This document shows, one piece after another, positions 11,551 through 20,319 of a stretch of 24,949 nt of DNA. The first letter of the stretch is position 1; each line of letters opens with the position of its first letter. The notes beneath the pieces are model-generated. The model was not told the origin of the DNA, searched no databases, and worked only from the letters and a program-made list of their open reading frames with translations. The stretch spans positions 1-24,949 of IMG/VR virus record IMGVR_UViG_3300045135_000293; one strand, written 5' to 3'. The stretch is from a virus. A program made the position numbers and the translations under genes.

Positions 11551-13149
11551 ATGGCGACACCTGACGAGATACGCCGAGCGCGAGAGCAATCAAGCATTTT
11601 CAGCAATTTGTTTGATTATGTGCGTGCCAATGATGCGCAACTTGCGTCAGAAGGTCGTCGGCCTGTTCTGGGTGGATTGCTGTCAAAAGAGCCTGTGATA
11701 GGAACTGACACGATCCGTTATGAAGGTTTTGTCCCTATGTTGGCAGGGCTGCTTGAGCCGTTGGCGCGTGGCGTTGATGCTCCTCGTGCTGCGGCTCAGG
11801 GGCTGATACCGCAAGAGGATATGATTGGCGAAGCGTTTGGCACTGCTGGGACTGCTATGCTTGGTGGCGGTGCGGTTGCTAAGCCTGCGGGATCGTTGGG
11901 CGCGAATACAATGCGTGTTTATCATGGCGGTGATTATAGATATGGTGATGATATAAATGCGCCATTCTTTGTAACGCCAGATCGGAAGGGTGCAGAGTAT
12001 TTTGCGCCAGATGATGTGCCTTTTAGTTCTGTTTCAAACTTTGAGGCAGATTTTAGCAATGCTCTTGATATAGACACGCCAGCAGGTCAGGCTCGATTGT
12101 CTGAGATATTGACCAAACATGGGATTGAGCATGACTACAATCCTGATGGTGTTTATGAAAAGATTGACATTTATGATGTGCCTGATGATGTGTCGTATGA
12201 CGGCACAAACTTGCTTGATGCTGCGTATATCCCGAAAGTTCAAGACGCCTTGAAGAAAGAGGGCGTCAGCGCACTTTACAGCTCGGCAGACGTACTAGAG
12301 AACTCAAGCATTCCAGCTTATGCTGTTGTTGATCCTACTATTTTAGGTGCCAACGCCTCAAAAAGCGCTGGCCTCCTATCAGTCGCATCAGACGTATCTG
12401 CACGCGGCGATCAGATATTGAATATGCTAAAGTCTGGCAGAGGGTCGGAAGTGACTGACGCGATGCTAGATATGGGCGACAGTGTAAAAAATACGCAGTT
12501 AAATCAGTACCTTGCGGCAAATTATGATTTGCCTATGGATGAAGCAAGCCGATTGGCTCGTGCGCGTGAGATGGGGTTTGACATTGATGAGGTTCAATAT
12601 CATGGCACAGCTCCATCAATGTATTCAGATGAGAATTTTTCTCCTGACATCACTGCTTTTATACCTGGTGTGAAAGGTCAATTGGGGGCAGGTGTTTATG
12701 TTGCTCCTGACGTTAGAAAAGCCAATAAATTTGCGAGTGCTGGTGAAGTCAATCGAGGCGACTTTGATCCCAATAAAGCTGTACCCAAAGGCGGCTCTGT
12801 GCTGCCAGTTTACATAAGAAGCTCAAACCCAGCGTCTTATGGTGAAATGAGAAACGCGCAGTATGGCTTAGAGAATGTTTCTGGATTTAATGATTTATCA
12901 ATGAGAGGTACGCAGGCTCTTTCAGACAAAGGTTTTACAGGCGTTAGAACTGGCAACGAGGAAAATGTTTTTGACCCCAATAACATCAGATCAATAAATG
13001 CGCGGTTTGATCCTCGTCTGTCGGAGCTAGAAAACATCTTGGCAGCCAACGCATCACCAATAAGTGGCCTTTTGGCGCAATCTGGTGTATCAAGTGAACA
13101 AGCGCAGAGGATAGAAGACTATCTGTATAGAACAGGATTGTTACAGTAA
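11551..13149 (+). CDS. Protein with two ADP-ribosyltransferase-like domains (532 aa)
   Basis: After a hydrophobic, Gly/Ala-rich segment (residues about 60-115) two ART-PolyVal-like domains appear. Domain 1 (121-265) has MRVYHGG with the Tyr-His-Gly motif at 124-126, FFVTPDRKGAEYFA at 139-152 and AYAVVDPTIL at its end. Domain 2 (about 342-488) has VQYHGT at 348-353, GAGVYVAPDVRKA at 380-391, VLPVYIRSSNP and the closing VFDPNNIRSINARFDP. YHGT plus VFDPxxIRS is characteristic of this ART group. Such phage enzymes can be injected and modify host proteins, as with T4 Alt. The location in the structural operon suggests packaging in the virion. Domain 1 is more divergent and may be inactive. Confidence 0.7.
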   Translation: MATPDEIRRAREQSSIFSNLFDYVRANDAQLASEGRRPVLGGLLSKEPVIGTDTIRYEGFVPMLAGLLEPLARGVDAPRAAAQGLIPQEDMIGEAFGTAGTAMLGGGAVAKPAGSLGANTMRVYHGGDYRYGDDINAPFFVTPDRKGAEYFAPDDVPFSSVSNFEADFSNALDIDTPAGQARLSEILTKHGIEHDYNPDGVYEKIDIYDVPDDVSYDGTNLLDAAYIPKVQDALKKEGVSALYSSADVLENSSIPAYAVVDPTILGANASKSAGLLSVASDVSARGDQILNMLKSGRGSEVTDAMLDMGDSVKNTQLNQYLAANYDLPMDEASRLARAREMGFDIDEVQYHGTAPSMYSDENFSPDITAFIPGVKGQLGAGVYVAPDVRKANKFASAGEVNRGDFDPNKAVPKGGSVLPVYIRSSNPASYGEMRNAQYGLENVSGFNDLSMRGTQALSDKGFTGVRTGNEENVFDPNNIRSINARFDPRLSELENILAANASPISGLLAQSGVSSEQAQRIEDYLYRTGLLQ

Positions 13150-13769
13150 TGGCACTTACAACCTATGATGAATTAAAAGCAAGCATTGCGGATACATTGA
13201 ACCGCGATGATTTGACTGCGGTCATTCCTGATTTTATCACGATGGCTGAGAGCGACATGAATATGAATGTTCGGCACTGGCGTCAGGAAGAGCGTGCGAT
13301 TGCGCCGATTGATACGCAGTACAGCGCCATTCCTTCTGACTTTCTTGAGGTGATTAGCTTCCACATTAGCTCTGGCGACTTTCGTGCATTGGAGCTGATT
13401 AGCAAGGCGGAGATGCTAGATCGTCGGTATAAGTCTGGCGATGCGTCTGGCAAGCCTGCGTTTTATGCGATCACTGCTGGCGAGATTGAGGTGTATCCAA
13501 CGCCTGATGGGGAATACACGACTGAGCTTTATTATTTCTCACGGTTGGACGCTCTGTCGGCTTCTAACACAACAAACTGGATGCTTGAGTATTTCCCCAG
13601 CGCTTATTTGTATGGCGCTTTGGTTCACTCTGCACCTTATTTGAAGGATGACGCTCGTGTTCAGGTTTGGGCGAGTTTGTACGCAAGCACAATAAATGCT
13701 ATAAACCTAGAAGGCGAACGGTCTAAAACTGGCGGCTCTGGACGCCGCATGAGAATTAGGAGTTACTAA
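13149..13769 (+). CDS. Phage head-tail adaptor protein (206 aa)
   Basis: The sequence has the pattern of podovirus adaptor proteins: an N-terminal helix MALTTYDELKASIADTLNR, then IPDFITMAESDMNMNVRHWR, a beta segment AIPSDFLEVISFHI, and the central KPAFYAITAGEIEVYPTPDG. It closes with SAYLYGALVHSAPYLKDD and a basic tail. Adaptors form a ring beneath the portal and bridge it to the nozzle. Its start overlaps the ART gene stop (TAATG). Normally portal and capsid genes stand just upstream; here they are absent. Confidence 0.82.
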   Translation: MALTTYDELKASIADTLNRDDLTAVIPDFITMAESDMNMNVRHWRQEERAIAPIDTQYSAIPSDFLEVISFHISSGDFRALELISKAEMLDRRYKSGDASGKPAFYAITAGEIEVYPTPDGEYTTELYYFSRLDALSASNTTNWMLEYFPSAYLYGALVHSAPYLKDDARVQVWASLYASTINAINLEGERSKTGGSGRRMRIRSY

Positions 13770-13771
13770 TT

Positions 13772-14158
13772 ATGTCATTCTCAGACACATTTGAAACGCG
13801 CGTCCTAACGTGGGTTTTCACAAACGGCGCAGCAACACGGCCCACAGCTTGGTACTTGGCGCTATTCACAACTGACCCTGCGGATGACGCGAGTGGGACA
13901 GAGGTTAGCACATCTGGCACAGCCTATGCGCGTCAATCTGCGACTTTCAGCGTCACTGGCGACACAGCGTCTAACACAGCGGCGATTGAGTTTCCTACAG
14001 CGACTGCCTCGTATGGCACAGTAAGCCATGTGGGTGTGTTTGATGCATCAACTGGTGGCAACCTGATTGCTCACGCTGCTTTGACAACAAGCAAGGCGAT
14101 TGACACAGGAGATGTGTTTAGGATACCCACAAATGACCTTGACATCACCTTAGCGTAG
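13772..14158 (+). CDS. Small beta-rich structural protein (128 aa)
   Basis: AGGAG in the end of the preceding gene serves as Shine-Dalgarno sequence. The protein MSFSDTFETRVLTWVFTNGA contains WYLALFTTDP, YARQSATFSV and VSHVGVFDASTGGNLIAHAAL. This pattern is familiar in phage tail-tip or fibre-base proteins of podoviruses, annotated only as structural. It is Thr/Ala/Ser-rich and predicted all beta. It probably attaches at the adaptor-nozzle or fibre region. Exact role unknown. Confidence 0.72.
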   Translation: MSFSDTFETRVLTWVFTNGAATRPTAWYLALFTTDPADDASGTEVSTSGTAYARQSATFSVTGDTASNTAAIEFPTATASYGTVSHVGVFDASTGGNLIAHAALTTSKAIDTGDVFRIPTNDLDITLA

Positions 14159-14165
14159 CACGAAT

Positions 14166-14197
14166 ATGTATCCACATCAGAAATGGAGTGGATACAT
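14166..14197 (+). promoter_or_regulatory. Hairpin sequestering the HNH gene start
   Basis: ATGTATCCAC (14166-14175) and GTGGATACAT (14188-14197) form a perfect 10-bp stem around 12 bases. The second arm contains the first two bases of the HNH start codon (14196-14198). The GGAG ribosome-binding sequence (14185-14188) lies at the loop-stem border. Folding would block translation in transcripts read through from upstream genes, as known for homing endonuclease genes in T-even phages. Confidence 0.75.
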
Positions 14198-14702
14198 GAT
14201 TGATTATAAGTTGGCGCATGCTTTGTTCGAATATAATCCTGATACAGGAAGTCTGGTTTGGAGAGTGCACACCAGCGCTACGCCCAAAGGGAAAGAAGCT
14301 GGCACGTTATCGGACAAAAAGAAAGAGTACTACACAAGGTACAGAAACGTGTCTGTGTTAGGTGATCGCTATAAGGCTCACAGAATAATCTGGCTTATGC
14401 AGACAGGCAGTTGGCCTGAAAAGTACATTGACCACATTGATGGCAACGGCCTGAATAACAAATGGTCAAATTTGCGAGAGGCTTCTCCATCAGAAAATAT
14501 GGCGAACCAAAAAGTACGATCCGACAGCACAAGTGGCATAAAAGGCGTTTCGTATGACAAAAAAAGAAATATGTGGTATGTCTACATTGACATAAACAAG
14601 AAGAGAAAGCACTTAGGGCGCTTTGAAACTCGTGAAGAAGCTGCTGCGGCTAGAATTGCAGCAGAAAAAGTTTATCACGGCGCGTTCGCAAAAGGGGCGT
14701 AA
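14196..14702 (+). CDS. HNH homing endonuclease with AP2-like domain (168 aa)
   Basis: Start chosen at 14196 ([14 protein letters not shown]), at the edge of the regulatory hairpin. The N-terminal domain [14 protein letters not shown] and the [33 protein letters not shown] core form the HNH_3 endonuclease, with catalytic HxxxN-type residues in [10 protein letters not shown] (about 84-93). A C-terminal AP2-like DNA-binding domain follows: [37 protein letters not shown]. This is the classic free-standing homing endonuclease of phages. It sits between two structural genes and ends in TAATG with the next gene, so its translation may help start the downstream gene. No intron boundary is seen. Confidence 0.92.
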   Translation: [168 protein letters not shown]

Positions 14703-15376
14703 TGGCTGACGTAACTTACAGAACTGGCTTTGGCACTGGTACATTTGGCACCAGAGCCTTTGGTGTTGACGGTACGATTACCGAAGGCATCAGCACAGCA
14801 GTTACTGTAAGTACAACAGCATCGGCGGGCATTCGTGTTCGCCTTGCTGCGTCTATCCCTGCCGCGCTGTCTAGCACCACATCTGCTGGCACAAGAGTGC
14901 GTGAGAGCGATGGTGCTGCATCTGCGGCTGCAAGCGCCACTGCAACAGCGGGACGCATTCGTGATGCCTCTGCGGCTGTAAGCTGCGCAGCAAGCACCAC
15001 AGCGGCCTGTGAGCGCGTCAGAGAGGCAGGCAGCAGTGTTGCCCCTGCGTTGAGCGTCACGGCTGCTGCACAGCGCGTGCGTGAGGCTGACGCTAATCCA
15101 CAAGCTGAGCTAACGACAACTGCGCGTGCAGAAGCGATCTATCAGTTTAGCGCGACGATCAACCCAGCGCTGTCGGTGTCGATTGCGTTTATCCGTGAGC
15201 GCAATGTTGACGCGACATCCTCGCCTGCTGTGACATTTGCAGCAAATGCGATTGAGAAGTTTGAGCCTGTGGTGGCTGCGGTTACACCGTGGGCAGACGT
15301 ACCGATTGAAACTTTGCCAAGCATATGGCAAGATACGCCCGTAACCCCACCTAAAGATTGGAGTTCGGCGGCATAG
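14702..15376 (+). CDS. Repeat-containing structural protein (224 aa)
   Basis: The protein starts MADVTYRTGFGTGTFGTRAFG and then consists of about eight repeats of 20-21 residues with the pattern small-Thr-Thr-Ala-x-Ala-x-x-[IV]-R-[VED], for example STTASAGIRVR, SATATAGRIRD, STTAACERVRE and SVTAAAQRVRE. It ends in a Pro/Trp-rich tail (TPWADVPIETLPSIWQDTPV). Such Ala/Thr-rich short repeats suggest a rigid beta or helical rod in the tail or fibre attachment. Related repeats in pelagic phages are annotated only as structural. Its start overlaps the HNH stop. Confidence 0.7.
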   Translation: MADVTYRTGFGTGTFGTRAFGVDGTITEGISTAVTVSTTASAGIRVRLAASIPAALSSTTSAGTRVRESDGAASAAASATATAGRIRDASAAVSCAASTTAACERVREAGSSVAPALSVTAAAQRVREADANPQAELTTTARAEAIYQFSATINPALSVSIAFIRERNVDATSSPAVTFAANAIEKFEPVVAAVTPWADVPIETLPSIWQDTPVTPPKDWSSAA

Positions 15377-15402
15377 CATAGACGCCTGATTGGAGTAGAA
15401 AA

Positions 15403-17118
15403 ATGGCAGATACAACAACCACAAATTTCGGCCTGACTAAGCCAGAAGTCGGTGCGTCTGAAGACACTTGGGGAACGAAACTCAATACCAACCTCGACAG
15501 CATTGATACGCTGCTGGGTGATGGCTCTCCGTTCCACATTGACACGACGAATAATCGGATCGGGATTGGGACGAGTTCGCCTGAAGGTCAACTTCATATT
15601 TACTCAAGTAGTGTTGGCGCGCCAGCCGCTGATGCGGATGATTTTGTGATAGAGAAGACAGGCGATACTGGCTTGTCAATCTTATCCACAACGACAGGGC
15701 GAATTTACTTTGGTGATGCTGCAAGCAATGACCAAGGTTCTATTCGCTACGTCCACACTGACAACAGTATGCGATTTGAGACTGATAGTGCAGAACGCAT
15801 GCGCATCGACAGCAGCGGTAATGTCGGGATTGGGACGAGTTCGATGCCATCCTTCCTTTCTCTTCAAGAAGAAACATCAAATACAACGACACGTTCTGAT
15901 ATGTTGCGCTTGACAGCTAAAAGTTCGGGGGCAACAGGCGTTGGTTTCGGTGCTAACATTCAATTTGTTGGAGAAAGAACAAACGGCACCCTTCAAGGGA
16001 TGGGGCGCATTGGCTTTGGAGCTAGTACAAATACAAGTACAAACTTATCGTCAGACTTTATTGTTGAAACTGCATCGTCTGGCTCTCCAGCAGAACGCAT
16101 GCGTATCAACAGCAAAGGCGCAGTTAGTCTTAACCCAAACGGTTACGTCAAAACTGATGCTGCTCAGTTTTTAGCCCTTGGAAGCGGCACTTCCGCTAGT
16201 GGTGCTGGCCTTGATATTATTCGAGGTGAGGCGTTGAGTGGCGGCACTGGCCCAATTATAAAACTGTGGCACGGCCCAGATAGTGGGACGCAAGTTGAGC
16301 ATCGCATTGCCAGCCTGTCAGGTCATCTACTTATTTCAGCAGACAATGGAAGCTCGTCTGGCGCGACGACTATGCGATTTAATGTCGATGGCAGCGAAAA
16401 AATGCGGATTGATAGTGGCGGGAACGTGGGTATCGGGCGCACTGGTCTGGACTACCACCTTGAAGTTGACGCTGCAAGCATGAGCCCTGCCGCACGCTTT
16501 CATAGATACACAGATGGCACTTCACGAACTCTAATTATATTTAGAAGCTCAAGCAATGGTAATACTGTGGGCGGGATTTCTATAAGCAACACATCCTCGT
16601 CTTTTAACACATCTTCTGACTATCGTTTGAAAGAAAACGTCATCAATCTTACTGATGGCATTGCAAGAGTTAAGCAGCTTGCGCCAAAACGGTTTAACTT
16701 TATCTCAGACCCAGAAACCACAGTTGATGGTTTTTTGGCTCATGAGGCAGAGGTTGCCGTCCCTGAAGCCGTAACAGGCACAAAAGATGGAATGCGTGAC
16801 GAGGAATACGAGGTCACGGCGGCACTAGGTGAGATTTATACTCCAGCAGTTGAAGCAACCTACGATGATGAAGGCAATGAGCTAACGGCGGCTGTTGATG
16901 AAATCATCCACAGCACAGATGTGGAGCAGCCAGAAACTTTAGAGGATGGTCAATATTGGCGCGAAACAGCAGAGCCAGTTATGGGAACCCGCAGCGTCCC
17001 TGATTACCAAGGTATTGACCAAGGAAAGTTGGTTCCATTGCTGACGGCGGCATTGCAAGAAGCGATTGCTAAGATTGAAACGCTAGAGACTAAAGTCGCA
17101 GCATTGGAGAATGCATAA
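15403..17118 (+). CDS. Tail fibre with S74 intramolecular chaperone (571 aa)
   Basis: The N-terminus [21 protein letters not shown] is the standard virion-attachment start of such fibres, with a short coil ([13 protein letters not shown]). The body consists of repeats such as [15 protein letters not shown] and [15 protein letters not shown] typical of beta-helical fibres. The C-terminal domain from about residue 400 is a peptidase S74 (endosialidase chaperone): [10 protein letters not shown] with catalytic Ser405 and Asp406, then [22 protein letters not shown], and a terminal coiled coil ([17 protein letters not shown]). The chaperone would trimerise the fibre and cleave itself off near the Ser. 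The fibre likely binds the host receptor. Confidence 0.92.
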   Translation: MADTTTTNFGLTKPEVGASEDTWGTKLNTNLDSIDTLLGDGSPFHIDTTNNRIGIGTSSPEGQLHIYSSSVGAPAADADDFVIEKTGDTGLSILSTTTGRIYFGDAASNDQGSIRYVHTDNSMRFETDSAERMRIDSSGNVGIGTSSMPSFLSLQEETSNTTTRSDMLRLTAKSSGATGVGFGANIQFVGERTNGTLQGMGRIGFGASTNTSTNLSSDFIVETASSGSPAERMRINSKGAVSLNPNGYVKTDAAQFLALGSGTSASGAGLDIIRGEALSGGTGPIIKLWHGPDSGTQVEHRIASLSGHLLISADNGSSSGATTMRFNVDGSEKMRIDSGGNVGIGRTGLDYHLEVDAASMSPAARFHRYTDGTSRTLIIFRSSSNGNTVGGISISNTSSSFNTSSDYRLKENVINLTDGIARVKQLAPKRFNFISDPETTVDGFLAHEAEVAVPEAVTGTKDGMRDEEYEVTAALGEIYTPAVEATYDDEGNELTAAVDEIIHSTDVEQPETLEDGQYWRETAEPVMGTRSVPDYQGIDQGKLVPLLTAALQEAIAKIETLETKVAALENA

Positions 17119-17139
17119 CCCCAACCAAGGAGAATTCAG

Positions 17140-17364
17140 ATGGCAGAGAAAAAAACAACGCCAATCTTGATTGATGATGTAGAGTATAACCTAGAGGACA
17201 TGACGAAAGAGCAGCAGCTTTACATTCGTCATCTTGCGGATTTGGACAGAAAGATAGGCTCTGCACAGTTTAACATTGAGCAGATGCAGATTGGCAGAAA
17301 TGGCTTTATGGAGCTATTGAAGCAGTCACTAAAAAGCCCAGCAGAGGATGTAGCTGCTGAATAA
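17140..17364 (+). CDS. Small DUF6447-like protein (74 aa)
   Basis: An AAGGAG Shine-Dalgarno sequence precedes MAEKKTTPILIDDVEYNLED. The pattern is a short beta hairpin ending YNLEDMTKEQQ, followed by two long helices (LYIRHLADLDRKIGSAQFNIEQ and IGRNGFMELLKQSL). It matches the layout of a small phage and marine bacterial family described as DUF6447. It lies between the fibre and nozzle genes, so a fibre or tail accessory role is plausible. The family assignment is from memory. Confidence 0.65.
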   Translation: MAEKKTTPILIDDVEYNLEDMTKEQQLYIRHLADLDRKIGSAQFNIEQMQIGRNGFMELLKQSLKSPAEDVAAE

Positions 17365-17379
17365 ATAAAAGGTGCGTCA

Positions 17380-20319
17380 ATGGCATTGATCGACTTGAAC
17401 ATTCCAGCAGGTGTTTACCGAAATGGAACAGATTTACAATCACAAGGCCGTTGGCGCGATGCAAACTTAGTCAGATGGCATGACGGTGTGATGCGCCCAA
17501 TCGGCGGTTGGCGCACACGTTCTGATAGTGCAGGCGCAAACAAGCTGCGCGGCATGATTACTTGGTCTGACAATGACGCAGATCGTTTCATTGCGACAGG
17601 CTCACTAAATCATCTTTATGCATATAACTCAGCAGGCACGCAGTTTCACATTACCCCAGCAACGCTAACAGCAGGCCGTGAGGATGCTTTGTCGTTCACT
17701 GGTTTTGGCGGCGGCACATTTGGCAGCTATGCATGGGGCGTTGCGCGTCCTGACACATCAAACGTTCTACCTGCAACAGTCTGGCAGTTTGACACTTGGG
17801 GCGAATACCTGATTGCCATGACAGAAGACGATGGCGTGATTTATGAGTGGGACTTAACAACCACCACAGGTTCTGAGCTTGTTACGAATGGCGAATTTGC
17901 GACAGACACAGATTGGACAAAGGGCGTAAACTGGTCAATCTCTGGCGGCGTTGCAGAGTATCAGCAGCTCATTGGAACGTTTGACGCGAATGACGATGCG
18001 ATTGTTGATGCGGCAACTGACACAATTACAATAACAAGTCATGGCTTTAGTGATGGCGATGAGGTTAAGTATGTCGTACCTGCCGCGCCTGCAACAGCGA
18101 TTGATGGCCTAACTGATGGCACGAATTACTTTGTTGTCGGTTCTACAGCAAACACATTGCAGCTTGCAGCCACATCAGGTGGTGCTGCTATAAACTTAGT
18201 TGCAAACAACAGCCTTACTTTTGATGGAAATGACCTTGCTGTTGTTGACGCGGCAAACGACAAAATTGTTGAAACAAACACCTTTTCAAATGGTGATTAT
18301 GTCACATACAGCAATGGCGGCGGTGCAGACATTGATGGGCTGACAGACGGAAGCAACTATTACATAGTCAATGCTTCTGGCTCAGAGTTCCAACTTTCAC
18401 TGACATCTGGCGGTGCGGCTGTTGCGCTAACCGCAAAAGCTACTCTATCATTCGATGGGGATGATGCCGCAGTTGTTGATGTTGCAACTAATCGCATCGT
18501 GCAAATCCATTCGTTTGAGAATGGCAATGAGGTGCTTTATAGCGCAGGCGGTGGCGTTGCGATTGGTGGTCTAACAGACGCAACAAATTACTTTATCGTA
18601 AACCGCACAGGCGGCGGCTTCCAGCTTTCAGCAACGTCTGGTGGGGCAGCTATTGATCTGACTGCAAACAATAGCGTTACAATCGACAGTGAGGATGCTG
18701 CGGTTGTGGACACTGTTAATGATAAGATCATCACAGCGAACACATTTAGCGATGGCGATGAAGTTGTTTACTCTGCTGCTGGTGGCACAGCTATCGGTGG
18801 CCTAACAGATGGAACAAACTATTTTATTGTAAACTCGTCAGCAACTGAGTTTCAGCTTTCAGCAACATCTGGTGGCGCGGCTATTACTTTAACCGCAGTA
18901 GGTGTTGGCACCGCGCATGTGTTCCGTCAGGACATTGGCTCAAGCCATAGCTTAGTTCAGCAATTAGGTTCCTCTCACAACTTCCGCGTAAATGTTGGAT
19001 CGGGCCACAGAATTGAGCGCCAGAACTACGGCAACCTAGATCAGACTGTGAGCGGCCTAACCACAACAGCAACAGACTGGGCGCACGATATTATCGTAAC
19101 CCTGATTGATCCGAATGACGATGGCGATGCCACAACTGTACCTGCGCCGACTGTGAAGGTCACAGGCACAACAAGTACAACTGTGCTGGTCAATCAAACG
19201 CTGTCTGTCGGCGAGAACCGCTTTAGGTTTAAGGCTGACGATACTGAGGTAAAGATTGAGATTATCCCAAGCGCGGCAGATATGCCAAACTTTGATGTGG
19301 ATGACATTTCGCTGAAGCAGTATCCAACTGCGCAGCCTTTGGCGAATGCACCAGTGGACAATGAAAGCGTGGTTGTAACTGAAGAGCGCTTTGTGTTTGC
19401 TTTGGGCGCAGGCGGCAATCCTCGTAAGGTGCAGTGGTGTGATCGTGAGGACAACACAACTTGGACACCAGCAGTCACAAACGAAGCAGGTGACTTAGAG
19501 CTAAACACAAGCGGCGCCTTGATGAAGGGCATGCGTGTGCGTGGTCAGACCTTGCTGCTCACAACACGCGATGCGCATGTGGCGAACTACATCGGCCCAC
19601 CTTATGTGTATGGCTTTGAGCGCGTTGGCACATCGTGCGGTCTAGTTGCAAGAGAGGCTGCGGTTGTGGTTGATGCAGGTGCTTTCTGGATGGGCGCAAA
19701 TTCATTCTACACATACAACGGTAGCTCTGTTTCTGAACTGCCTTGCGATGTGTCAGACTATGTGTTTAACGACATGAACAAAGCGCAGATCAGTAAAGCA
19801 TTCGGCATGTCTAACGCGATGTTCGGTGAGATTTGGTGGTTCTACCCATCATCTGCTGAAACAGAAAACAACCGCTATGTCGTGTTTAACTATGTTGAGG
19901 GTACATGGTACATCGGTGAGCTAGATCGTACTGCTGGTGCAGATCGCGGTGCATTCCGTCAGCCTATGATGGCTAAAGCTTCAGATAAGAAAATCTACGA
20001 GCATGAAGTTGGCTTGGAGTATGACAACCTAACACCTTTTGCAGAAAGCGGGCCATTCCGCATTGGCACTGGGGATCAGGTCATGGCTGTGACTGAAATG
20101 CTGCCAGATGAAAAGACGCAAGGCGATGTGAATGCCACGTTTAAAACGCGGTTCTATCCAAACGACACAGAGCGCAGCTATGGGCCATATACAATGAGCA
20201 ACCCAACAAGCGTGCGCTTTACTGGGCGTCAAGTTCGGATGCGCGTAGAGGGTGTGAACTATTCAGACTGGCGTGTTGGCATCAATAGGCTTGATGTGAT
20301 TGCTGGGGGTCGTAGATGA
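17380..20319 (+). CDS. Tail nozzle / P22 gp10-like stabilisation protein with repeat insertion (979 aa)
   Basis: The first 160 residues (PAGVYRNGTDLQSQGRWRDANLVRWHDG, GGWRTRSDSAG) and the last 320 (ERFVFALGAGGNPRKVQWCDRED, GMRVRGQTLLLTTRDAHVANYIGPPYVYGFERVGTSCGLV) match the P22 gp10-like tail nozzle family. In the middle, a carbohydrate-binding-like jelly-roll (ELVTNGEFATDTDWTKGVNW from about 168, NFDVDDISLKQY near 645) is interrupted by four repeats of about 77 residues (about 199-508). Each has the AVVDAANDKI, FSDGDEVVY, GLTDGTNYFIV and FQLSATSGGAAI motifs. The nozzle closes the portal and contacts the fibres; the inserted modules may contact host glycans. Confidence 0.82.
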   Translation: MALIDLNIPAGVYRNGTDLQSQGRWRDANLVRWHDGVMRPIGGWRTRSDSAGANKLRGMITWSDNDADRFIATGSLNHLYAYNSAGTQFHITPATLTAGREDALSFTGFGGGTFGSYAWGVARPDTSNVLPATVWQFDTWGEYLIAMTEDDGVIYEWDLTTTTGSELVTNGEFATDTDWTKGVNWSISGGVAEYQQLIGTFDANDDAIVDAATDTITITSHGFSDGDEVKYVVPAAPATAIDGLTDGTNYFVVGSTANTLQLAATSGGAAINLVANNSLTFDGNDLAVVDAANDKIVETNTFSNGDYVTYSNGGGADIDGLTDGSNYYIVNASGSEFQLSLTSGGAAVALTAKATLSFDGDDAAVVDVATNRIVQIHSFENGNEVLYSAGGGVAIGGLTDATNYFIVNRTGGGFQLSATSGGAAIDLTANNSVTIDSEDAAVVDTVNDKIITANTFSDGDEVVYSAAGGTAIGGLTDGTNYFIVNSSATEFQLSATSGGAAITLTAVGVGTAHVFRQDIGSSHSLVQQLGSSHNFRVNVGSGHRIERQNYGNLDQTVSGLTTTATDWAHDIIVTLIDPNDDGDATTVPAPTVKVTGTTSTTVLVNQTLSVGENRFRFKADDTEVKIEIIPSAADMPNFDVDDISLKQYPTAQPLANAPVDNESVVVTEERFVFALGAGGNPRKVQWCDREDNTTWTPAVTNEAGDLELNTSGALMKGMRVRGQTLLLTTRDAHVANYIGPPYVYGFERVGTSCGLVAREAAVVVDAGAFWMGANSFYTYNGSSVSELPCDVSDYVFNDMNKAQISKAFGMSNAMFGEIWWFYPSSAETENNRYVVFNYVEGTWYIGELDRTAGADRGAFRQPMMAKASDKKIYEHEVGLEYDNLTPFAESGPFRIGTGDQVMAVTEMLPDEKTQGDVNATFKTRFYPNDTERSYGPYTMSNPTSVRFTGRQVRMRVEGVNYSDWRVGINRLDVIAGGRR
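17978..18905 (+). repeat. Four in-frame tandem repeats of about 231 bp
   Basis: Repeats begin near 17978, 18209, 18444 and 18675. Each encodes a short beta-rich module with the core GLTDGTNYFIV and LSATSGGAAI. Copies 3 and 4 are most alike and copy 1 most divergent, as expected from stepwise duplication. They are inserted in the nozzle gene without breaking frame. Confidence 0.8.

Noticed and set aside
11167-11589. 140-aa minus-strand frame opposite the small basic genes
   Set aside because: It is the antisense of Lys-rich codons, giving a Phe/Leu-rich peptide; the plus-strand genes are coupled by stop/start overlaps.
14159-14702. Group I intron around the HNH gene
   Set aside because: Both flanking genes are complete and separate and no intron core pairing was seen; the HNH gene is free-standing.
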